From NCBI GenBank assembly GCA_012964275.1, contig DTUG01000087.1, positions 1 through 14,751 on the forward strand: DNA of 14,751 bases, written 5' to 3'. A program made the translations under genes and the position numbers. Position 1 is the first letter of the stretch; each line of letters starts with the position of its first letter. Below the pieces are notes generated by a model. The model did not search any database. It was not told the DNA's origin and was given only the letters and a program-made list of their open reading frames with translations. Positions 1-7,217 of this stretch are shown in pieces. This DNA comes from Fidelibacterota bacterium. GTDB taxonomy: Bacteria; Fidelibacterota; Marinisomatia; Marinisomatales; UBA1611.

Positions 1-1
1 T

Positions 2-1339
2 GGTCAGATTTATAGTACTGTTCTGAATCGGGAACGGAAGGGAGAATATCTTGGACAGACGGTTCAGGTCATTCCCCACATTACCGATGAGATCATCCAC
101 CGGATTAAAACTGTAAATAATCCAAAAAAATATGATGTGGTGATTTGTGAAGTGGGTGGAACGGTAGGTGATATTGAAAGCCTTCCATTTATGGAATCTA
201 TTCGTCAATTATCATTGGAAGTGGAATATCATAATCATATGATCGTTCATGTGACGCTACTTCCATTCGTAAAAGCAAGCGGTGAACTGAAATCTAAACC
301 AACCCAACATTCAGTCATGAAACTTCGGGAAATTGGTCTATCGCCGGATATTATTTTTTGTCGTTCTGAATATCCAATTGATCGTTCAGTCAGGGAGAAG
401 ATCGCCTTATTCTGCAATGTGCGGCCGAATCATGTGATCGAAGGACGTGATGTACCAAGTATTTATGAGGTGCCGCTGGTCATGTATGGGCAGGATATGG
501 TGGAACTGATCAATGATCGCTTACAGCTAGATAAGGAACCGGATATATCCCATCTTCAGGAATTTAATCAACGCTACAAACATCCGGAATACAAAGTAAC
601 GATTGCCATGTGCGGGAAATACACCGAACTGATTGATTCATATAAAAGTGTTTTGGAAGCATTTGTCCATGCTGGAGTAGAAAATAATGCCCACGTGGAT
701 GTTAAATGGATTCACACAGAAATAATCGTGGATGATGCATCTGCTGCAAAAGCGTTTAAAGATATAGACGGTATTCTGTTACTGCCGGGATTTGGATCTC
801 GCGGTGGCGAAGGAAAGATTCTATCATCAAAATTTGCACGTGAAAAAAATATCCCATTTTTAGGTATCTGCCTTGGGCTTCAATGTGCGGTGATCGATTT
901 TGCCCGCTATGTATGCGGACTGAATGGGGCCAATTCCACTGAGTATAATAAAAGGACAAAATATCCGGTAATTGATCTTATGGAATCTCAAAAAGCCATT
1001 AAGATAAAAGGTGGAACAATGCGTCTTGGTGCTTATGATTGTGAATTGAAAACTGGAACTAAAACTTATAATGCGTATAGAAAGAAAAAGATTTCCGAAC
1101 GTCACCGCCACCGCTACGAGGTAAACAACCGCTACAGGCACCGCTTGGAAAAGAATGGTATGATCTTCTCCGGTGTGAATGAAGACTTGGGTGTAGTGGA
1201 AACAATTGAACTCCCGGACCATCCCTGGTTTGTGGCCGGGCAGTTTCATCCGGAACTTAAAAGCAGGGTCAACAAAGCCCATCCATTATTCCGGGAATTC
1301 ATCAACGCCGCTGTCGAATTCAATAACGGGATAAGCTGA
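2..1339 (+). CDS. pyrG: CTP synthase (glutamine-hydrolysing), 5'-truncated by the window edge
   Basis: PyrG converts UTP, ATP and glutamine to CTP in the cytoplasm. The gene enters the window already open: the frame reads from base 2, and an internal GTG at 137 is not the start. The 445 residues present correspond to about residue 82 onward of a ~530-residue family. The N-terminal synthetase part shows the conserved EVGGTVGDIESLPF and KPTQHSV blocks. The C-terminal class I glutaminase domain has its nucleophile Cys in GICLGLQC (codon at 869) and the His and Glu of QFHPE (codons at 1247 and 1253). GGTMRLGAY and HRHRYEVNN are also intact. One oddity is the oxyanion loop, which reads LLLPGFGSRG where the family normally has VPGGFGxRG, so a Pro replaces the first Gly of the pair. 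kdsA follows after 3 bases; CTP is also the nucleotide used to activate Kdo. Identification is very secure. Confidence 0.97.
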   Translation, partial: GQIYSTVLNRERKGEYLGQTVQVIPHITDEIIHRIKTVNNPKKYDVVICEVGGTVGDIESLPFMESIRQLSLEVEYHNHMIVHVTLLPFVKASGELKSKPTQHSVMKLREIGLSPDIIFCRSEYPIDRSVREKIALFCNVRPNHVIEGRDVPSIYEVPLVMYGQDMVELINDRLQLDKEPDISHLQEFNQRYKHPEYKVTIAMCGKYTELIDSYKSVLEAFVHAGVENNAHVDVKWIHTEIIVDDASAAKAFKDIDGILLLPGFGSRGGEGKILSSKFAREKNIPFLGICLGLQCAVIDFARYVCGLNGANSTEYNKRTKYPVIDLMESQKAIKIKGGTMRLGAYDCELKTGTKTYNAYRKKKISERHRHRYEVNNRYRHRLEKNGMIFSGVNEDLGVVETIELPDHPWFVAGQFHPELKSRVNKAHPLFREFINAAVEFNNGIS

Positions 1340-1342
1340 CTC

Positions 1343-2155
1343 ATGAAGACTGTATCTGTTGGTTCCGTTTCCTTTGGCGGTGGAGCGTTTGGTCTAATTG
1401 CCGGCCCCTGTGTCATCGAAAGCCGGGATCATGCCCTGAAAATGTCAACTGCGATCCAAGTTATTGCTGAAAAAGTTGGCGTTCCTGTCGTTTACAAAAG
1501 TTCCTTTGACAAAGCCAACCGCACTTCCATTTCATCTTTTCGTGGACCGGGCTTGGAAGCGGGACTTGCTATTTTATCCGATGTAAAAGCTGAAACCGGA
1601 TTACCGGTTCTCACTGACATTCATGAAGCATCCCAAGCGAATGCTGTGGCTGAAGCGGTGGATGTATTACAGATCCCAGCATTTTTATGTCGCCAGACAG
1701 ACCTGCTTGTGGCAGCCGCAAAAACAGGCAAAACAGTGAATGTAAAGAAAGGGCAATTCCTTGCACCTTGGGATATGACAAATGTGGTTGATAAACTTTC
1801 CGAATTCGGCTGTGAAAACATTTTACTCACAGAACGCGGAACACAATTTGGTTATAATAATCTGGTGGCTGATATGCGGGCTATACCGCTCATGCAGGAA
1901 CATGGCTATCCTGTCATATTTGATGCTACCCATAGCGCTCAACTCCCAGGCGGTGCCGGTGCCCAAACAGCGGGTATGCGGGACATGATTCCGACATTGG
2001 CGAAATCCGCTGTGGCGGCTGGATGCAACGGACTGTTCATGGAAGTGCATGACAATGTTGAGGATGCTAGATCCGATGCTGCTACCCAATGGCCCTTGAA
2101 AAAATTAGAATCCATTTTATTTAATCTAAAAGCTATACGTGAGGCTCTGAAATAA
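1343..2155 (+). CDS. kdsA: 3-deoxy-D-manno-octulosonate 8-phosphate synthase, metal-dependent type
   Basis: KdsA condenses phosphoenolpyruvate with arabinose 5-phosphate to give Kdo-8-phosphate, the first committed step to the Kdo of the LPS inner core. The 270-residue protein is full length for the family. Family blocks seen are AGPCVIES near the N-terminus, KSSFDKANRTS, FRGPGLEAGL, PAFLCRQTDLL, NVKKGQF and DATHSAQLPGG. Cys23, His197, Glu234 and Asp245 have the same spacing (174, 37 and 11 residues) as the metal ligands Cys11, His185, Glu222 and Asp233 of the Aquifex enzyme. This places it in the metal-dependent class, not the E. coli class, which has Asn at the Cys position. The gene starts 3 bases after the pyrG stop and ends 2 bases before kdsC. 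The ribosome site is weak, which suggests coupling to pyrG translation. The Kdo8P assignment over the related DAHP synthase rests on the KANRTS motif and the genomic context. Confidence 0.96.
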   Translation: MKTVSVGSVSFGGGAFGLIAGPCVIESRDHALKMSTAIQVIAEKVGVPVVYKSSFDKANRTSISSFRGPGLEAGLAILSDVKAETGLPVLTDIHEASQANAVAEAVDVLQIPAFLCRQTDLLVAAAKTGKTVNVKKGQFLAPWDMTNVVDKLSEFGCENILLTERGTQFGYNNLVADMRAIPLMQEHGYPVIFDATHSAQLPGGAGAQTAGMRDMIPTLAKSAVAAGCNGLFMEVHDNVEDARSDAATQWPLKKLESILFNLKAIREALK

Positions 2156-2157
2156 AG

Positions 2158-2682
2158 ATGAATTTTAACCAGATAAAGTTGATTATTTCCGATATTGATG
2201 GTGTCTGGACAGACGGGACCATTTATAAGGGAACCGATGGAATGGAATTCAAACGATTTACAGTTTTAGATGGTGTTGGTGTAGCTGTGGCGCGGGCTGC
2301 AGAAATAAAAATTGCCCTTATTTCGGCACGATTTTCCCCGGCTACAGAGTATCGTGCAAAAGAGCTTGAGATTGAGGATGTTTATAACGGCGGACTAAAT
2401 AAGATTCCTGCATTTGAAGATCTTAAAAACAAATATTCTTTGTCCAACGAAGAGATTGCCTATATAGGAGATGATTTGATTGATATTCCAATCATGGAGC
2501 AGGTAGGTTTACCCATCGCAGTCCCAAATGCAGTACCAGAGGTTAAAGCAATTGCTAAACATATCACATCTGTGCCGGGAGGGAATGGCGCATTCCGGGA
2601 AGCTGTATTTTGGATTATAGAACAACAGGGCAGAACAAAACAGGTGATGGAGAAAGTAAAGGAAAAGGTATTAAACAGTTGA
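2158..2682 (+). CDS. kdsC: Kdo-8-phosphate phosphatase (HAD superfamily)
   Basis: KdsC removes the phosphate from Kdo-8-phosphate to release Kdo. The 174 residues match the small, cap-less KdsC/YrbI type. HAD motif I is DIDGVWTDG, with nucleophile Asp12 and general acid Asp14. Motif II is Ser56 in ISAR, where most family members have S/T-G-R. Lys82 lies in GLNK, and motif IV is GDDLID (Asp105, Asp106, Asp109). The late GGNGAFRE block is the KdsC signature near the C-terminus. A short charged tail follows (RTKQVMEKVKEK). The gene begins 2 bases after kdsA, and its TGA overlaps the TTG start of lptC. KdsD, the arabinose-5-phosphate isomerase often encoded between kdsA and kdsC, is missing here. 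Related HAD enzymes such as CMP-acylneuraminate phosphatases look similar, but direct adjacency to kdsA supports Kdo8P as substrate. Confidence 0.93.
   Translation: MNFNQIKLIISDIDGVWTDGTIYKGTDGMEFKRFTVLDGVGVAVARAAEIKIALISARFSPATEYRAKELEIEDVYNGGLNKIPAFEDLKNKYSLSNEEIAYIGDDLIDIPIMEQVGLPIAVPNAVPEVKAIAKHITSVPGGNGAFREAVFWIIEQQGRTKQVMEKVKEKVLNS
2661..2681 (+). promoter_or_regulatory. Ribosome binding region and TTG start of lptC
   Basis: A purine run GGAAAAGG (2661-2668) ends 10 bases before a TTG at 2679-2681, which overlaps the kdsC stop as TTGA. Starting here gives a textbook lipoprotein leader (Lys, a hydrophobic stretch, then LGC). Starting at the upstream in-frame ATG at 2610 would add 23 hydrophilic residues and a 73-base overlap with kdsC. 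TTG is therefore the better start. Confidence 0.65.
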
Positions 2683-3215
2683 AAGGGATCCATTGGATAT
2701 TTTTCATTTTATTAATTTTCCCTTTGGGTTGTACCAATGAAAACAGCCCGCTACCCCGGGCAAGAAGCGATGATCACCCTGATCAGGAAAGTTGGGGAGT
2801 GACAATTATCTTGACCGATGAAGGGATTGAAAGGGCTCGAGTAAGATCCGGCCACTTGGAGAAATATAATAAAAGAAAATTTATTATGCTCGATGAAAAT
2901 GTCACTGTGGATTTTTTTGATCGATTTGAAAAACATATTTCGAAACTAACATCCCTTAAAGCAGAAGTGAATCAGGCATCGAATGATATGAGAGCAATTG
3001 GAAATGTGGTGGTCGTGTCAGACAGCGGGATTACTTTATATACTGATACCCTGATTTGGGATTCAAAGAAAGAAAAAATGAGCACTGATGATCCCATTAT
3101 GCTGACTACGGAAAAAGATGATACGCTTTACGGTATCGGTTTTGAATCTGATTCGGATCTTCAAAATTGGAAGGTCATCAAGCCCTCTGGTGTGACCAAT
3201 CGAAGCGTAAAATGA
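2679..3215 (+). CDS. lptC: LPS export protein LptC, predicted lipoprotein form
   Basis: LptC is the periplasmic, inner-membrane-anchored part of the LptB2FGC-A-DE bridge that carries LPS to the outer membrane. With the TTG start the protein has 178 residues. Residues 1-18 form a lipoprotein signal peptide ending in the lipobox PLGC, so Cys18 would be lipidated. E. coli LptC instead keeps an uncleaved transmembrane helix. Residues ~38-170 look like the beta-jellyroll OstA/LptC fold. They end with the recognisable GNVVVVSDSG, LYTDTLIWD and DPIMLTTEKD blocks and with GIGFESDSDLQNWKV, all typical of LptC in Bacteroidota-like bacteria. The stop overlaps the lptB start (ATGA). No lptA lies between lptC and lptB. 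Sequence similarity in this family is low, so the call leans partly on the location between kdsC and lptB. LptC is favoured over LptA because of the lipoprotein anchor and the C-terminal block. Confidence 0.85.
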   Translation: MKGIHWIFFILLIFPLGCTNENSPLPRARSDDHPDQESWGVTIILTDEGIERARVRSGHLEKYNKRKFIMLDENVTVDFFDRFEKHISKLTSLKAEVNQASNDMRAIGNVVVVSDSGITLYTDTLIWDSKKEKMSTDDPIMLTTEKDDTLYGIGFESDSDLQNWKVIKPSGVTNRSVK

Positions 3216-3952
3216 ACAATAGGCACCAAACCCTAGAAGCAAAAGGCCTGTATAAGAAATATGGTAAGCGTATGGTCGTTAAGGATGTCGATGTGTGTGT
3301 GAATCGAAAGGAAATTGTAGGATTATTAGGGCCCAATGGTGCGGGTAAAACCACCACTTTTTATATGATTACTGGGATGATTAAGCCCACAAAAGGTGAA
3401 GTTTTTCTGGATGAAGAAAATATTACAGAGGCTGCCATGTATAAGCGGGCTCGAAGAGGGATTGGCTACCTGGCTCAGGAACCATCAATTTTTTCCAAAC
3501 TGTCGGTAGAAGACAACCTTAAAATTGTTCTGGAAATGCGCAAAGAATTATCGGAGGACGCACAGCAAGAAAAACTCGATTCGTTATTAAATTATTTTTC
3601 TGTAGATCATTTGCGAAACAATAAAGGCGGTACCCTTTCCGGCGGTGAACGACGCCGGGTAGAGATCGCCCGTTCTCTGTGCATGGATCCAAATTTTATT
3701 TTATTAGATGAACCCTTTGCCGGTATAGACCCCATAGCCGTAGAGGAAATCCAATCCATTCTCAATTCTTTAAAGGAACGGGATATTGGAGTTCTTATTA
3801 CAGATCACAATGTGCGTGAAACGTTATCGATCACGGACCGGTCTTATCTGTTGTTTGAGGGACAAATATTAAAATCCGGAACATCCGAATTTCTTGCTGA
3901 TGATGAGGAAACCCGCCGCCTTTATCTTGGCGAGAAATTTAAACTGAACTGA
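3212..3952 (+). CDS. lptB: LPS export ABC transporter ATP-binding protein LptB
   Basis: LptB is the cytoplasmic ATPase dimer that drives LPS extraction by LptF/LptG. The chosen ATG at 3212 overlaps the lptC stop (ATGA). An upstream in-frame start at 3167 would add 15 residues read over lptC, with no family support. The 246 residues match the usual ~241. All nucleotide-binding motifs are intact: Walker A GPNGAGKTT (40-48), Q-loop Gln89 in YLAQEPSIF, signature LSGGERRRVEIARS (142-155), Walker B FILLDEPFAGIDP with Asp166 and Glu167, and the switch His199 in ITDHN. The PSIF segment with Phe94 matches the groove that contacts the coupling helices of LptF/G in E. coli. The LYLGEKF tail is typical of LptB and separates it from amino-acid ABC ATPases such as LivF/LivG. 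rpoN follows with a one-base overlap. Confidence 0.96.
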   Translation: MNNRHQTLEAKGLYKKYGKRMVVKDVDVCVNRKEIVGLLGPNGAGKTTTFYMITGMIKPTKGEVFLDEENITEAAMYKRARRGIGYLAQEPSIFSKLSVEDNLKIVLEMRKELSEDAQQEKLDSLLNYFSVDHLRNNKGGTLSGGERRRVEIARSLCMDPNFILLDEPFAGIDPIAVEEIQSILNSLKERDIGVLITDHNVRETLSITDRSYLLFEGQILKSGTSEFLADDEETRRLYLGEKFKLN

Positions 3953-5292
3953 TGCCCACCCTAAAACAGATCCAAACTCAGAAACAGACACTCGCCCCTA
4001 GGCAAGTTCTGCAGGCTAAGCTATTGCAGCTGAACACGGTTAACTTGGAACAGGCGATCCTGAAAGAACTTGAACAAAATCCAGTTTTGGAGCAATTAGA
4101 ACCGGAAGAACCCCAGGAAACGTTGAAAGAGGAAAGTACAGTAGATGATATGGATGCACCAATTGAAGACATATACACGGATGCATCCACATATTATTTT
4201 GAACAGGAAATTAGAGACCTCCCTCTCCCTGACCGCCATTCATTTTTAGAGGATATCATTGAACAATTACGAGATTCCGGTTTGTCAGATTTAGAACAAG
4301 AAATTGCAGAAGAAATACTTTGGAATACCAATGAGAGAGGTTATTTGGATACAGATCTTCTTTTGATTGCCGATGGTTTTGGCCTTGAAGAAGAGAATAT
4401 TGAGCCAATCTTAAAGGCGGTTCAACGAATGCATCCAAACGGTCTTGCTTCCCGAGATCTTCAGGAATGCCTAACTATTCAATTGGAACATGATCCGGAG
4501 TCTCTTTCTTATAAGGTTGTAACAGAATGTTTTGAAGATTTTATGCATAAAAGGTATGAAAGGATTCTATCCCGATTGAAGTGTACTACAGATGATCTCC
4601 ATGAAGCTGTTGAGCGCGTGTCCCACTTGAATCCCCGACCGGGGGAAGGCTATGCGGATCGGTTTCAAACAGTTATACCAGATGTAATTGTTCGGGAAGA
4701 TGGAGACGAATGGGTTATCACAACAAATGACGGTGGATTGCCTGAACTGCGCATCAGTCAAATCTATGAGGATGGACTTGACAACGGGGAATATCAAGGT
4801 AAAGCTAAAACATTCATCCGGGAAAAAATGAATTCGGCAAATTGGTTCATTCAGGCAGTAAAACAGCGCCGGGTTACTTTAGTGAATGTCATGCGCGCCA
4901 TTATACAAAATCAGCCAGAGTGGTTCAGTGGAAATATGGATTTTCTGCGACCTTTGAAACTTCAGGATATCGCTGATGCCATTGGTATGGACATTTCTAC
5001 TATCAGTCGCTCTACCCGGGGTAAATTCGCCGACACACCTTATGGTATATTTGAACTAAAATATTTCTTTACCGATGCCATTGAGTTAAATGATGGCCGG
5101 GTATTGGGAACTTTTATCATTAAGCGGGCTTTGAAAAAGATCATTGATATGGAAGACAAACAACATCCGCTCAGCGATGATGCTTTAGTGAGAAAATTGA
5201 AAGTCGAAGGATATACTATGGCCCGTAGAACAATCGCCAAATACAGGGATCAGTCGGGGGTACCTGTGGCACGGCTTAGAAAAGAAATTTAG
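3952..5292 (+). CDS. rpoN: RNA polymerase sigma-54 factor
   Basis: RpoN directs RNA polymerase to -24/-12 promoters and needs AAA+ activator proteins to open them. The 446-residue protein is complete. Region I (1-50) is Gln/Leu-rich and ends in the ELEQNPVLEQ block that contacts core polymerase and activators. An acidic region II (~50-80) follows, then the core-binding domain (~90-275). The helix-turn-helix (~335-358) includes LQDIADAIGMDISTISR and leads into the TPYGIFELKYFF block. The C-terminal RpoN box is ARRTIAKYRD (424-433), close to the canonical ARRTVAKYRE, and recognises the -24 element. The start ATG shares one base with the lptB stop (TGATG). The lptB-rpoN order is widely conserved in LPS-making bacteria, but the usual downstream hpf and ptsN are not here. 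No activator gene and no convincing -24/-12 promoter occur in the window, so its regulon is unknown. Confidence 0.97.
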   Translation: MPTLKQIQTQKQTLAPRQVLQAKLLQLNTVNLEQAILKELEQNPVLEQLEPEEPQETLKEESTVDDMDAPIEDIYTDASTYYFEQEIRDLPLPDRHSFLEDIIEQLRDSGLSDLEQEIAEEILWNTNERGYLDTDLLLIADGFGLEEENIEPILKAVQRMHPNGLASRDLQECLTIQLEHDPESLSYKVVTECFEDFMHKRYERILSRLKCTTDDLHEAVERVSHLNPRPGEGYADRFQTVIPDVIVREDGDEWVITTNDGGLPELRISQIYEDGLDNGEYQGKAKTFIREKMNSANWFIQAVKQRRVTLVNVMRAIIQNQPEWFSGNMDFLRPLKLQDIADAIGMDISTISRSTRGKFADTPYGIFELKYFFTDAIELNDGRVLGTFIIKRALKKIIDMEDKQHPLSDDALVRKLKVEGYTMARRTIAKYRDQSGVPVARLRKEI

Positions 5293-5295
5293 AAT

Positions 5296-5301
5296 AAGGA
5301 G
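5296..5301 (+). promoter_or_regulatory. Strong ribosome binding site of hflK
   Basis: AAGGAG lies 6 bases before the ATG at 5308, in the 15-base gap after rpoN. It fixes the hflK start. This is the largest gap in the plus-strand block, and hflK has one of the best Shine-Dalgarno matches there, so HflK need not depend on rpoN translation. Confidence 0.8.
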
Positions 5302-5307
5302 AAAGTT

Positions 5308-6285
5308 ATGGCTAGAAGAATAATCATAGGAGAACAGGAGTTTAATGTTCCTGATAAATTCCCGAAAAGCGGATTTGCAGTTGCACTACTGCTGGTTGTG
5401 CTTTTTATGTTATGGAGTTCCATTTACAGAGTTGAGCTTGAGGAAGTTGGAGTTTTGTTGACTCTGGGAAAATATTCTGGGGAAACGAAGTCGGGACTCC
5501 ATTTAAAATGGCCTGCGCCTTTACAAAAAGTGATTAAAGTTCCGGTAAAAAGGCAATTAGAGATGGAATTTGGCCAGCGTGGTGTTAAGCAACAATCAGG
5601 AAGAAGGATTAACCGATCTGAAATTGAAGAAGAATCGCTAATGCTCACCGGTGATTTGAATGTTGCTATGGTGCCCTGGAAAACCCAATACAGGATTGGT
5701 GATGCCTTTAAATTTCTTTTTAAGGTTCGAAATCCAATTGCCACATTTCGAGATATGAATGAAGCAGTCATGCGGGAAGTGATCGGAGATCGCAGCGTGA
5801 ATGAAGTACTCACGATTGGTCGTCAGGAAATTGCAACAGATATGGAGCAAAAGCTTCAAGAGATGTGCGATCAGTATGATAATGGGCTCATTATAAACCG
5901 GATCCTGCTGCAGAAGGTACTCCCTCCTAAGCAAGTACAGGATGCGTTCAATGAAGTCAATACGGCTGAGCAGGAAAAAGCACGGATGATTAATGAAGCA
6001 CTTGGTAATTATAACAAGATAATTCCCCGGGCAAAAGGTGAAGCAGACCAAACTGTCCAGCAAGCAGAAGGGTATGCTACAGATCGAGTTAATCGAGCGA
6101 AGGGAGATGCATCATTATTTAATGATTTGTTAGCGGCATATAAAAGGGCGCCAGAGGTAACAAAGCGTCGGATGTATCTTGAAACTATGGCTGATGTTTA
6201 CCCAGCTGTTAAACAGAAAATAATTTTGGATAAGGATTTAGAAGGGATTTTACCTCTTTTTCCATTTGGAAGGGAGGGAAAATAA
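5308..6285 (+). CDS. hflK: FtsH protease modulator HflK (SPFH/band 7 family)
   Basis: HflK forms, with HflC, a large membrane cage around the FtsH protease and limits its access to membrane substrates. The protein has 325 residues. A short polar N-terminus (1-20) is followed by one transmembrane helix (~22-40, rich in Ala, Val, Leu and Phe). The SPFH/band 7 domain (~42-250) starts RVELEEVGVLLTLGKYSG and includes GLHLKWPAPLQ. A long Ala/Glu/Lys-rich helical segment (~225-270) carries the GEADQTVQQAEGYA pattern typical of HflK. It is shorter than the E. coli protein (about 419 residues) mainly because the Gly-rich cytoplasmic N-terminal extension is missing. The stop overlaps the hflC start as TAATG. 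HflK rather than another stomatin is supported by the second SPFH gene directly downstream. Confidence 0.93.
   Translation: MARRIIIGEQEFNVPDKFPKSGFAVALLLVVLFMLWSSIYRVELEEVGVLLTLGKYSGETKSGLHLKWPAPLQKVIKVPVKRQLEMEFGQRGVKQQSGRRINRSEIEEESLMLTGDLNVAMVPWKTQYRIGDAFKFLFKVRNPIATFRDMNEAVMREVIGDRSVNEVLTIGRQEIATDMEQKLQEMCDQYDNGLIINRILLQKVLPPKQVQDAFNEVNTAEQEKARMINEALGNYNKIIPRAKGEADQTVQQAEGYATDRVNRAKGDASLFNDLLAAYKRAPEVTKRRMYLETMADVYPAVKQKIILDKDLEGILPLFPFGREGK
6271..6278 (+). promoter_or_regulatory. Strong ribosome binding site of hflC
   Basis: AGGGAGGG sits 6 bases upstream of the hflC ATG (6285) and inside the end of hflK. It supports this start and suggests roughly balanced production of the two partners. 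Confidence 0.75.
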
Positions 6286-7217
6286 TGAAGGGCATTCTAG
6301 GTACAATCTTTGGTCTTATCTTTATTGTTATTGTGGTTCTAGTTGGAGGTGCATTCTTTATTGTGGACGAGTCTGAACAGGTTGTAATTACTAAGTTCGG
6401 TTCACCTATTGGTGAGCCTATCAATACTCCAGGCTTGAAAACAAAATTACCCTTTATACATACTGCAAACTACTTTGATAGACGTTTTTTGGCATGGGAT
6501 GGTGAGCCTAAACAAGTCTCAACCCGCGATAAACGATTCATTAATATCAATACTTATGCCAGGTGGCGTATTTCAGATCCGTTAAAATATGCTCAAAGGC
6601 TTTTTGATGAGTCCAAAGCGCAAACCCGCCTAGGATCAATATTAGAGGGTGCAACACAGAACGCTATTGCAAACCACGATTTGATTGAATTAGTTCGAAG
6701 TTCCAATCGTGAATATATTAGTCAAGTTGGATCAGTTAAGGACCAAACTGAAAAGGCAATTATCGAAAGAGGTAGAGACGCTTTGACTAAGGAAATCCTA
6801 TTATTAGCGCAGGAGCGAACAGGTGATCTTGGGATAGAAGTATTGGATTTCCAATTCAAACGAATCAATTATGTTTCTGAAGTGCGAAAAGAGGTCTATG
6901 AGCGCATGATCTCAGAGCGTAAACGTATCGCAGAAGAATTTCGATCAGAAGGTGCTGGTGAGTCCGCCCGGATTAATGGTCAGAAAGACCGTGATCTTAA
7001 GGTAATTACTTCCGAAGCATACCGTCGCTCCCAAGAGATCAAGGGTAAATCAGATGCAGAAGCTGCGGATATATATGCAGCAGCCTACAATAAAGATCCA
7101 GAATTTTACCGCTTTATGCGTACAATGGAGATATTTAAAGAAACCTTGGATAAAGAAACTGTTTTGGTTTTGAGCACTGATGGGGATTTCTTGCGCTATT
7201 TAGGGTCCATAAAATGA
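6285..7217 (+). CDS. hflC: FtsH protease modulator HflC (SPFH/band 7 family)
   Basis: HflC is the partner of HflK in the membrane complex that regulates FtsH. The 310 residues are close to the usual size (~334 in E. coli). One N-terminal transmembrane helix (~4-26, Ile/Val/Leu/Gly-rich) leads into the SPFH domain. That domain opens with FIVDESEQVVITKFG and continues with GLKTKLPFIHTANYFDRR and an LAWDGEP segment, both typical of HflC. The block RINYVSEVRKEVYERMISER, then AEEFRSEG and EIKGKSDAEAADIYA, form the conserved C-terminal helix. The ending (VLSTDGDFLRYLG) matches the YxxxxxSDFFRYL-type tail of the family. The start shares one base with the hflK stop, and the end overlaps hslV as ATGA. 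This puts FtsH modulation and the HslVU protease in one coupled block. Confidence 0.95.
   Translation: MKGILGTIFGLIFIVIVVLVGGAFFIVDESEQVVITKFGSPIGEPINTPGLKTKLPFIHTANYFDRRFLAWDGEPKQVSTRDKRFININTYARWRISDPLKYAQRLFDESKAQTRLGSILEGATQNAIANHDLIELVRSSNREYISQVGSVKDQTEKAIIERGRDALTKEILLLAQERTGDLGIEVLDFQFKRINYVSEVRKEVYERMISERKRIAEEFRSEGAGESARINGQKDRDLKVITSEAYRRSQEIKGKSDAEAADIYAAAYNKDPEFYRFMRTMEIFKETLDKETVLVLSTDGDFLRYLGSIK

Noticed and set aside
860..1282. A 140-codon minus-strand frame antisense to pyrG
   Set aside because: The opposite strand encodes the conserved glutaminase domain. The antisense product has no family features.
2610..2678. An upstream ATG start for lptC
   Set aside because: It would overlap kdsC by 73 bases and place 23 hydrophilic residues before the lipoprotein leader. 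The TTG at 2679 fits better.
3167..3211. An upstream start for lptB inside lptC
   Set aside because: It adds 15 residues without family match; the ATGA-overlap ATG at 3212 matches LptB length.
5267..5283. TGGCACG, a perfect sigma-54 -24 element, 41 bases before the hflK start
   Set aside because: The matching -12 position reads AGAA where TTGC is expected, and the bases encode the conserved end of RpoN. Probably coincidence.
5424..6063. Two long minus-strand frames antisense to hflK
   Set aside because: They overlap each other and the intact hflK gene, and show no coding features of their own.
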